A stretch of 5,936 nt of DNA from Chloroflexota bacterium (GTDB lineage: Bacteria; Chloroflexota; Dormibacteria; Dormibacterales; Dormibacteraceae), in the NCBI GenBank assembly GCA_005880345.1, contig VBGE01000021.1, forward strand, positions 1 through 5,936. Direction: 5' to 3'. This document shows, piece after piece, positions 1 to 5,388 of this stretch (position 1 is its first letter; each line of letters opens with the position of its first letter). Below the pieces are notes generated by a model, which saw only the letters and a program-made list of their open reading frames with translations, was not told the origin of the DNA and did not search any database. The position numbers were made by a program, and so were the translations under genes.

Positions 1-1010
1 TCCTCGAGCTGAAGGCAAACCCCGACCGCAACGCGATCGGCACCATCGTCGACGCCCACCTCGAACGTGGCCGCGGCCCGGTCGCCACCGTGCTCGTGCA
101 GGCCGGCACGCTCAAGGTCGGCGACGACTTCGTCTGCGGCCACATCTACGGCCGCGTCCGCGCCCTGGCCGACGACCGCGGCCGCAGCGTGACCGAGGCC
201 CCGCCGGCGACTCCGGTGGTGGTTTCCGGCATGAGCGAAGTGCCGCAGGCCGGCGACATCTTCCAGGTGGTCGGCTCGGAAAAGACCGCTCGGCAGATCG
301 CGCTGACCAAGCTCACCGAGAGGCGTGCCCAGGAGGCTGCCCGCGACTTCACTCCTCGCGTCACACTCGAGGACCTCGCGCGCCGGGCCAAGGAAGGCGA
401 GGTCAAGGAGCTGAGCCTGGTCGTGAAAGCGGACGCGCAAGGCACACTCGAAGCGCTGCTTGCCGCTCTCCAGAAGATCGAGGACCCCGTGGTCGCGATC
501 AAGATCGTGGGTCAGGGCGTGGGCGCCGTCAGCGACTCGGACCTGCTGCTCGCCAGCGTGTCGAACGCCATCATCGTGTGCTTCAACTTGAAAGCGACTC
601 CGGCCAGCACCGCCGCGGCGGAGCGCGCCAAGATCGAGGTCCGCTACTACGACGTCATCTACAAGCTGACCGAAGACGTGGAGCGCGCGGCCAAGGGCCT
701 GCGCGAGCCGACGTATCGTCAGATCCGCGAGGGCCGCGTCGAGGTCGTCACCCCGATCAAGATCCCGCGTCTCGGCGTCATCGCCGGGAGCCGCGTCGTG
801 GAGGGCAAAGTCAGCCGTGGAGGCTGGGTCAAGCTTTTCCGGGCCCGTGAGCAGGTTTTCGAGGGCCGCATCACTTCGCTCAAGCACTTCAAGGAAGATG
901 TTCGCGAGATGGTGGCCGGGCAGGAGTGCGGCGTCGGGCTCGAGGGCTGGGAAGACTTCCAGCCCGGTGACACCATGGAGACCTACCGACTCGAGCGGGA
1001 AGAAATCTAA
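1..1010 (+). CDS. infB: Translation initiation factor IF-2, C-terminal part (5' end outside window)
   Basis: IF-2 is the GTPase that brings fMet-tRNA to the 30S P site and promotes subunit joining. The reading frame is open from the first full codon at position 3, giving 335 residues to TAA at 1008-1010. The G domain (P-loop, NKxD) is not in the window. What remains is the end of the G domain/domain II (about residues 1-95, including [19 protein letters not shown]), a linker helix, domain III/C1 (from about residue 135, [16 protein letters not shown]), and the fMet-tRNA-binding domain IV/C2 (from about residue 248, with [31 protein letters not shown] and GQECGVGLE). The Cys found in the IAGC motif of several characterised IF-2 proteins is Ser263 here (IAGS), counting from the first full codon. 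The gene opens the cluster and is followed by a 90-base spacer before rbfA. The family call is very secure. The annotated GTG at 90 is internal, because homology continues upstream of it. Confidence 0.97.
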   Translation, partial: LELKANPDRNAIGTIVDAHLERGRGPVATVLVQAGTLKVGDDFVCGHIYGRVRALADDRGRSVTEAPPATPVVVSGMSEVPQAGDIFQVVGSEKTARQIALTKLTERRAQEAARDFTPRVTLEDLARRAKEGEVKELSLVVKADAQGTLEALLAALQKIEDPVVAIKIVGQGVGAVSDSDLLLASVSNAIIVCFNLKATPASTAAAERAKIEVRYYDVIYKLTEDVERAAKGLREPTYRQIREGRVEVVTPIKIPRLGVIAGSRVVEGKVSRGGWVKLFRAREQVFEGRITSLKHFKEDVREMVAGQECGVGLEGWEDFQPGDTMETYRLEREEI

Positions 1011-1011
1011 G

Positions 1012-1025
1012 CGAGCGTGGGCTCG
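1012..1025 (+). other. Small hairpin just after the infB stop
   Basis: CGAGC (1012-1016) is complementary to GCTCG (1021-1025) with a four-base loop GTGG, and a flanking G-T wobble can extend the stem. It begins two bases after the infB stop codon. Only two T residues follow (then ATAT), so it is not a convincing intrinsic terminator. It could protect the infB 3' end or cause partial attenuation, but this is speculative. Confidence 0.3.
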
Positions 1026-1031
1026 TTATAT

Positions 1032-1068
1032 CCCAGCGAAATCGGTGCCTACGGCGAGATTTCGCGGG
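1032..1068 (+). promoter_or_regulatory. Stem-loop in the infB-rbfA spacer
   Basis: GCGAAATC (1036-1043) is the exact reverse complement of GATTTCGC (1058-1065). The stem can be lengthened on the outside by CCC (1032-1034) with GGG (1066-1068) across a single bulged A at 1035, and on the inside by GCC (1047-1049) with GGC (1053-1055). It ends about 18 bases before the rbfA ribosome binding site, in the only non-coding gap of the window. There is no T-tract on either strand, so it is not a standard terminator. It may be an RNA-processing or stability element or a translational control element for the downstream genes. The structure is seen in the sequence; the role is inferred. Confidence 0.5.
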
Positions 1069-1085
1069 GACCCCAAATTCAAATA

Positions 1086-1094
1086 AAGGCGGTG
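1086..1094 (+). promoter_or_regulatory. Ribosome binding site of rbfA
   Basis: AAGGCGGTG differs from the ideal AAGGAGGTG by one base and lies 6 bases before ATG 1101. It decides the start: the in-frame GTG at 1017 has no comparable site and would add 28 residues unlike any RbfA N-terminus. Confidence 0.75.
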
Positions 1095-1100
1095 GTCAAC

Positions 1101-1472
1101 ATGACCAGCTACCGCGCGGACCAGGTGGGGGAGCAGGTGCGGGAAGAGATCATGGCCATCATCCGGCGTGACCTCAAGGATCCGCGTATCGGATTCGTGA
1201 GCATCACTGCCGTTCGCATGTCGCCCGATCTGCGCCAGGCGCGCGTCAGAGTCAGCGTGCTGGGCAATCCCGACGAGCAAAAGGCATCGATCAAAGGACT
1301 TGTCTCCGCCAAGGGCCTCATCCGACACGAGCTTGGGCGGCGGCTCGAGAATCTGAAGTATTCGCCGGAGCTTCGTTTCGAGCTCGACCCGTCGATCGAG
1401 TACAGCGTGCACATCTCGGAGCTGCTGAAAGAGGTCTTGCCGCAAAGCGGCGAACAGGAGTCAAAGCCATAG
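1101..1472 (+). CDS. rbfA: 30S ribosome-binding factor RbfA
   Basis: RbfA is a small cytoplasmic KH-fold protein that binds the 30S subunit near the 5' end of 16S rRNA and assists late maturation and cold adaptation. The product is 123 residues, the usual family length. Visible family features are the N-terminal helix with REEIMAIIRRDLKDPRIGFVS (about residues 14-34), the beta-strand SPDLRQARVRVSVLG (41-55), the A-x-G kink of the KH helices (Ala70-Lys71-Gly72 in SAKGLIRHELGRRL) and the closing strand with LRFELDPSIEYSVHISELL. ATG 1101 is chosen for its strong ribosome binding site and because the extension back to GTG 1017 crosses the spacer stem-loop and is not RbfA-like. Its stop codon TAG (1470-1472) overlaps the proposed start of the next gene, so the two are probably translationally coupled. 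The infB-rbfA pairing is widespread in bacteria. Confidence 0.96.
   Translation: MTSYRADQVGEQVREEIMAIIRRDLKDPRIGFVSITAVRMSPDLRQARVRVSVLGNPDEQKASIKGLVSAKGLIRHELGRRLENLKYSPELRFELDPSIEYSVHISELLKEVLPQSGEQESKP
1456..1460 (+). promoter_or_regulatory. Ribosome binding site supporting an ATA start for the nrnA-type gene
   Basis: AGGAG lies inside the end of rbfA, 8 bases before ATA 1469. The spacing is ideal for starting the DHH phosphoesterase there. No ATG, GTG or TTG lies at this distance in the correct frame. Confidence 0.6.
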
Positions 1473-2473
1473 CCACAGCCAAACGCGACAAGCCTCATCT
1501 CTACGACGAGATCAAGGAGCTGATCGACGCCAACCAGGAGATCCTGATCTTCGGTCACAAGGATGCTGACGGCGATACCCTCGGATGCAGCCTCGCGTTC
1601 GCCGAAGCGCTGCGGTCCGACGGTAAGGACGTCTGGATCCTCGTGCCGCCGCCGCTGCCGCCGATGTACGGGTTCCTGCCGGGCGTCGAAGACATCCAGG
1701 CCGAGCCGCCGCATGGCGTCGATCCGCATCTGGTGTTCTTTTTCGACTCCGGCAACCTCGAGCGGTCTGGCAACGCGGTGCGGCGCATCGCATCCCACGC
1801 CACGATCGTGAACATCGACCACCACCCTTCCAACTCGCGGTTCGGCGACATCAACGTCATCGAGCCGGGCGCGTCAGCGGTCGGCCAGATGGTGCTCGAG
1901 ATGCTCGATCACTTCGGTTATGCGATCACCCCGACCATCGCGATCAACCTCTACGTCGCGTTGCTCACCGACACCGGCGGCTTCCGGCACGAGAACACGA
2001 CGCCTCGCGCCCTCGAGGACGCGGCAAGACTGGCGCGACTGGGCGCCGATCCCGGCCACATCGCGACCCAGGTCTACAAGATGAGGCCGGAGACGACGCT
2101 CAAGCTGAACGGCCTGGCCCTCGCCACGATGCGAGTGGAGCTCGATGGCAGGCTCGCCTGGGCCAAGGTGACGCGCCGCATGCTGAAGGAGGCCAATGCG
2201 GCGATGGCCGAATCGGAGGGCATCATCGACACGCTGAACAGCATCGCCGGGCTCGAGCTCGCGATTCTCTTCAAAGAAGTTTCGAGCGAGCTCACCAAGA
2301 TCAGCGTGCGCAGCCGCGGAGCAGTCGACGCCGCGGCGCTGTGCGCCTCTTTTGGAGGCGGGGGTCACATCAGGGCCGCCGGCGCCGAGATCGAAAAGCC
2401 GATGGACGAGGCGGTGAAAATCGTGCTGGCGGCCGCCAAAGAGGCCATCCATGCCGCCTCGCCCGAGCACTGA
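1469..2473 (+). CDS. nrnA: DHH/DHHA1 phosphoesterase, NrnA-type oligoribonuclease/pAp phosphatase
   Basis: Members of this family are Mn-dependent cytoplasmic phosphoesterases that degrade short RNA (nanoRNA), dephosphorylate pAp and in some lineages cleave cyclic dinucleotide products. Counting ATA 1469 as residue 1 gives 334 residues, close to the usual 310-340. DHH-domain motifs are present in order: FGHKDADGD (residues 28-36), the Asp of VFFFDSGNLE (Asp93), the DHH triad of NIDHHPSN (Asp117-His118-His119), and TDTGGFRHENT (Asp168). The C-terminal DHHA1 domain ends with the substrate-binding FGGGGHIRAAG (Gly296-His300). The start is unusual. I find no ATG, GTG or TTG in this frame from about 1190 to 1643, and GTG 1643 would remove the first metal-binding motif. 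ATA 1469 overlaps the rbfA stop, follows AGGAG, and yields a normal-looking N-terminus, (M)ATAKRDKPHLYDEIKELI. The family is certain; the start and the exact substrate (nanoRNA, pAp or pApA) are not. Confidence 0.88.
   Translation: MATAKRDKPHLYDEIKELIDANQEILIFGHKDADGDTLGCSLAFAEALRSDGKDVWILVPPPLPPMYGFLPGVEDIQAEPPHGVDPHLVFFFDSGNLERSGNAVRRIASHATIVNIDHHPSNSRFGDINVIEPGASAVGQMVLEMLDHFGYAITPTIAINLYVALLTDTGGFRHENTTPRALEDAARLARLGADPGHIATQVYKMRPETTLKLNGLALATMRVELDGRLAWAKVTRRMLKEANAAMAESEGIIDTLNSIAGLELAILFKEVSSELTKISVRSRGAVDAAALCASFGGGGHIRAAGAEIEKPMDEAVKIVLAAAKEAIHAASPEH
2438..2444 (+). promoter_or_regulatory. Ribosome binding site of truB
   Basis: AAAGAGG lies inside the end of the nrnA-type gene, 6 bases before ATG 2451. 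It supports the start that overlaps the upstream gene by 23 bases. Confidence 0.5.
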
Positions 2474-3371
2474 GTCGGCTCCAGCCCGATTCGCGACCGG
2501 CGTCCTCAACGTCGACAAGCCGGCAGGCGAGACATCGTTCTCGGTCGTCAACCGCCTCCGCCGGTTGACGGGCGCGCACCGCGTCGGTCACGCCGGGACG
2601 CTCGATCCGCTGGCTACCGGCGTGCTGCCCATCCTGTTCGAGTCGGCGACCCGCCTGGCCGAGTTCGCGCTGCAGCTGCCGAAGACTTATGTGGCCGACG
2701 TCCACCTCGGCTTCGTCACTGCCACCGACGACGCTGAGGCCGAGCTAGAGCCGGTTGCCGACCCGAGTTCCGTGCGAGAAAGTGACCTCGAGGCAGCGCT
2801 GGCAACTTTTGCAGGGCGCATCCTGCAGCGGCCGCCCGCGTACTCGGCGGTCAAGGTCGACGGCAAGCGTGCGTACAAGCTGGCACGGGAAGGAGAGGCC
2901 GCCCAGCCGGCGGCGCGAGAGGTTGAGGTGTACGAGGTCCGGCAGCTCGAGTTTCGGCCGGGGGCGGCAGCCGTGGCCCGGATCGAGGTCCGGTGCGGGA
3001 GCGGTACGTATCTGCGCTCGATCGCACGGGACGTTGGCGAGCGGCTGGGCGTCGGGGGCTATCTCGGACGCCTCGTCCGCACCGCGTATGGCCCTCTCAC
3101 CATCGCGGACGCGGTGCCTGTTGACGCACTTACGACCCCCGAAGCGCTCCGCGACAGGCTGCTTCCGGCGGAAGTCATACTGCCGCAGATGGAGCGGGTC
3201 AAGCTCAACGTCGAGCAGGAGGCGCAGGTCCGCCAGGGGCGTGCAGTGCGCGTGTTCCCGGAGCCGGGGCCGGGGCCGGTGCGCGCCCATGACTTCGACG
3301 GCAAGCTCGTCGCCCTCGGCCACACCGACCCGCTGCGCAGGACGTTCGTGCCGGAGAAGGTGCTCACCTGA
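2451..3371 (+). CDS. truB: tRNA pseudouridine-55 synthase TruB
   Basis: TruB converts U55 in the T-psi-C loop of nearly all tRNAs to pseudouridine and also acts as a tRNA folding chaperone. The product has 306 residues, normal for the family. Visible features are GVLNVDKPAGETS (17-29), the catalytic-loop motif GHAGTLDPLATGVL with nucleophile Asp52, KTYVADVHLG (Tyr80, the conserved active-site tyrosine region), RPPAYSAVKVDGKRAY (127-142) and GTYLRS followed by RDVGERLG (from 185). The C-terminal part after about residue 245 matches the position of the small PUA-like RNA-binding region and contains a proline/glycine turn (PEPGPGPV) encoded by a short GGGGCC repeat. ATG 2451 overlaps the previous gene by 23 bases. 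The stop TGA (3369-3371) overlaps the proposed CTG start of ribF. The assignment is very secure. Confidence 0.97.
   Translation: MPPRPSTESAPARFATGVLNVDKPAGETSFSVVNRLRRLTGAHRVGHAGTLDPLATGVLPILFESATRLAEFALQLPKTYVADVHLGFVTATDDAEAELEPVADPSSVRESDLEAALATFAGRILQRPPAYSAVKVDGKRAYKLAREGEAAQPAAREVEVYEVRQLEFRPGAAAVARIEVRCGSGTYLRSIARDVGERLGVGGYLGRLVRTAYGPLTIADAVPVDALTTPEALRDRLLPAEVILPQMERVKLNVEQEAQVRQGRAVRVFPEPGPGPVRAHDFDGKLVALGHTDPLRRTFVPEKVLT
3353..3362 (+). promoter_or_regulatory. Ribosome binding site supporting a CTG start for ribF
   Basis: GGAGAAGGTG lies inside the end of truB. Its AAGGTG part (3357-3362) ends 5 bases before CTG 3368, a good spacing. The alternative start GTG 3410 has only a GGAAG (3394-3398), 11 bases away. 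Confidence 0.45.
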
Positions 3372-4273
3372 AGGTACATCTGGGGCTGCCCACGGAAGCG
3401 ATCGGCCCCGTGGCCCTCACGGTCGGCAGCTTTGATGGCGTTCACCTCGGTCATCTCGACGTCATCGGTCGTGCTGTGCGCGCGGCGCACGAGGCGAACG
3501 CGCAACCGGCGCTGATCACCTTCGAGCCACATCCGCGCTGCGTCCTCGATCCGGCCAACTGCCCTCAGTCGATCACGACCCTGCAGGAGAAGCTGGCGCT
3601 GATCGGCAAGGCCGGCATTGAGCACGCGATCGTCATGCGTTTTGACCGGGAGCTGTCCGCCCTGTCGCCTCAGGAGTTCATCGACCGCCTCGCCGGATCG
3701 ATGGAGATCCGCCGCTGGGTCATCGGGTTCGATTTCGCATTCGGCCGCGGCCGCACGGGAAACGCGGAGTGGCTGCGTGCGCATGGTGCGACCGTCGAGG
3801 TCGTGCCGCCGTTCCAGATCGATGGCCGCGAGCTGCACAGCTCAGAGGTGCGCCGGCTCATCATCTCGGGCGATGTCGAGAATGCGAACCGGATCCTTGG
3901 CCGCGAATATTCGATGGCCGGACCGGTCGAGGCAGGCGCGCAGGTCGGACGGCAGCTCGGCTTTCCCACCGCGAACATAGGCATCGAGCCGAACAAGCTG
4001 GTGCCGGCGCTGGGCGCGTATGCCGGGCGCGCGCGCTTCCAGGAGGGCGAGTTCGTGGCCGCCCTTTCGGTTGGGTACCGGCCCACCTTCGGCGGCACGC
4101 AGCTTCGAGTCGAGGCGTTCCTGCTCGATTTCGAGGGCGACCTGTACCAGAAGCGCCTCGAGCTCGCGTTTGCGCGCTACCTTCATCCCGACATCAAGTT
4201 CCCCACGCCCAACGACCTGGTCCGCCAGCTCAAGCAGGACGTGGCGGACACGCGCCGCATCGTTTCGCATTGA
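3368..4273 (+). CDS. ribF: Bifunctional riboflavin kinase/FMN adenylyltransferase RibF
   Basis: RibF phosphorylates riboflavin to FMN and adenylates FMN to FAD. From CTG 3368 it has 301 residues, the usual length. The N-terminal FAD-synthetase domain shows GSFDGVHLGH (HxGH at 26-29), TFEPHP, GFDFAFGRGRTGN (from 120) and SSEVRRLIISGDVENANRILGR. The C-terminal kinase domain shows GRQLGFPTANI (PTAN at 200-203), GAYAGRAR, GYRPTFGG, the likely catalytic Glu249 in RVEAFLLDF, then GDLYQKRLELAF and KFPTPNDLVRQLKQD. The N-terminal segment (M)KVHLGLPTEAIGPVALTVG resembles the first strand of family members, which favours CTG 3368. This CTG overlaps the truB stop as CTGA. The conservative alternative, GTG 3410, gives 287 residues, keeps all catalytic motifs and leaves a 38-base gap. 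The function is very secure; the start is moderately so. The stop overlaps the start of glpB. Confidence 0.93.
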   Translation: MKVHLGLPTEAIGPVALTVGSFDGVHLGHLDVIGRAVRAAHEANAQPALITFEPHPRCVLDPANCPQSITTLQEKLALIGKAGIEHAIVMRFDRELSALSPQEFIDRLAGSMEIRRWVIGFDFAFGRGRTGNAEWLRAHGATVEVVPPFQIDGRELHSSEVRRLIISGDVENANRILGREYSMAGPVEAGAQVGRQLGFPTANIGIEPNKLVPALGAYAGRARFQEGEFVAALSVGYRPTFGGTQLRVEAFLLDFEGDLYQKRLELAFARYLHPDIKFPTPNDLVRQLKQDVADTRRIVSH

Positions 4274-5388
4274 CGAAAGTCCTGGTCATCGGCGGCGGCA
4301 TTGCCGGCTACTGCGCCGCGCTCGCCGCCCGTCGCAACCGCGCCGATGTGACCGTTGTGGCGAAAGCTCCTGGCGCGACGGCGCTGTACGCGGGGGCGAT
4401 GGAGATCGTCGATGACATCGAATTGGTCCTCCGATCGCCGCATCATCCGCTCACGCGACTGGGCCTCGATCCGGTCGGTCTCGCGGCGGAGCTGGACGCT
4501 GCCGTTTCCACCCTGCAGCTGGCGCTGGGCAAGGAAGGCCTCCAATTTCACGGCAGCTGGCGTACTCGAGGCCGGTACGCAGACATCCATGGCCTCGCGC
4601 GGCCGGGCAACGTGGTGCCGCAGTCGGTCGCCCCGGGTGAGCTCGGAGCGCTGAGTGGCAAGCGGGTGGCGGTGATCGGCGTGCCGCAGGTCGGGGACTA
4701 CGACGCAGCGGCGACCGCCCAGGCGCTCAAGGAGCTGCACGGCATCGAGGCGTTCGCCGAAGACATCTCGATCGCGGAACTGCCTCAGGCCGCGGCACTG
4801 ACCGACCTGTACGGCCGCCGCGCCCCTTCGCCCCGCGCGCGCGGAGCAGCCCTCGCCTACCCCCCTGGCTTCACCAATCTCCCGCCTGACGGTTTCGAGC
4901 TCCTGGCCTCGCCCCCTTCGCCCCATGGCTGGCGCTTGCAGCAGGCGATCGCGTTGGGTGCGGTGACCGCTCAGATCACATCGTTCGAGACCTCGCGCGG
5001 GAAGATCACGGCCGCACGGGCGGGCAATCGCACCTTTCGGGCCGACACGTTCATTCTCGCCACCGGAAGGCACATCGGCGGCGGCCTGCTGGCGGAGCGC
5101 GTCACTACCGAGCCGCTCCTTGGGCTGGGCGTCTTCCACGATGGTGTGCCGGCTGCCGGCCTGGGCACGCGACTGCATCACCTGAAATATCTCGACCCGG
5201 CGGAGGAGATGCGTCTCGGCCTGATGACGGACAAGAGGCTTCATCCCCTCGCCGAGGATGGCAGCGCGCCCTATTCGAACCTCTATGCCGCGGGCGCTTT
5301 GCTGGGCGGCTACGACTACAGCGGTCCTTGCGGCTTCGGCGTGCCCATCCTGACGGGCTGGCTCGCCGGGCAGTACGCGTCGAAATGA
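4270..5388 (+). CDS. glpB: GlpB-like flavoprotein, anaerobic glycerol-3-phosphate dehydrogenase subunit B family
   Basis: In Escherichia coli GlpB is the second flavin subunit of the membrane-associated GlpABC complex, which oxidises sn-glycerol-3-phosphate to dihydroxyacetone phosphate and passes electrons to quinone. This product has 372 residues from TTG 4270. It shows an N-terminal Rossmann FAD-binding motif (KVLVIGGGIAGYCAAL, glycines 8, 9, 10 and 13), the mid-protein GKRVAVIGVPQVGDYDA, the second FAD segment ATGRHIGGGLLAER (264-277) followed by EPLLGLGVFHDG, and the C-terminal NLYAAGALLGGYD (337-349). These last blocks match E. coli GlpB in order and spacing. The SSG of GlpB near residue 40 is replaced by AGA. 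TTG is chosen because it begins directly before the Rossmann strand and overlaps the ribF stop as TTGA. No clear ribosome binding site precedes it, so reinitiation after ribF is likely. The neighbour is not a normal GlpA, so the substrate of this complex is uncertain. Confidence 0.85.
   Translation: MTKVLVIGGGIAGYCAALAARRNRADVTVVAKAPGATALYAGAMEIVDDIELVLRSPHHPLTRLGLDPVGLAAELDAAVSTLQLALGKEGLQFHGSWRTRGRYADIHGLARPGNVVPQSVAPGELGALSGKRVAVIGVPQVGDYDAAATAQALKELHGIEAFAEDISIAELPQAAALTDLYGRRAPSPRARGAALAYPPGFTNLPPDGFELLASPPSPHGWRLQQAIALGAVTAQITSFETSRGKITAARAGNRTFRADTFILATGRHIGGGLLAERVTTEPLLGLGVFHDGVPAAGLGTRLHHLKYLDPAEEMRLGLMTDKRLHPLAEDGSAPYSNLYAAGALLGGYDYSGPCGFGVPILTGWLAGQYASK

Noticed and set aside
1026..1031. 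TTATAT as a promoter -10 box in the infB-rbfA spacer
   Set aside because: No convincing -35 element lies about 17 bases upstream, and the surrounding sequence is occupied by hairpins. It is too weak to list.
1017..1100. Upstream in-frame GTG at 1017 giving RbfA 28 extra residues
   Set aside because: No ribosome binding site, non-family N-terminus, and it would translate through the spacer stem-loop. ATG 1101 has a near-perfect site.
1440..1500. Programmed -1 frameshift joining rbfA to the DHH gene
   Set aside because: The frames are related by -1, but I see no slippery heptamer before the rbfA stop, and the AGGAG plus ATA overlap explains the junction more simply.
1109..1825. 238-codon minus-strand open frame opposite rbfA and nrnA
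   Set aside because: It spans two well-supported genes on the other strand and has no recognisable motifs.
1643..2473. Shorter DHH phosphoesterase starting at GTG 1643
   Set aside because: It lacks the first DHH motif (FGHKDADGD) and part of the core fold although these are encoded intact just upstream in the same frame.
3260..3282. GGGGCC tandem repeat in truB as a G-quadruplex or regulatory repeat
   Set aside because: It has only two runs of four G and codes for a Pro/Gly turn at the TruB C-terminal region. Chance in GC-rich DNA is sufficient.
3769..4269. Extension of the glpB frame upstream through ribF
   Set aside because: It is an out-of-frame reading of ribF, rich in Arg, Ala and Gly with no GlpB similarity. 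The Rossmann motif begins right after TTG 4270.
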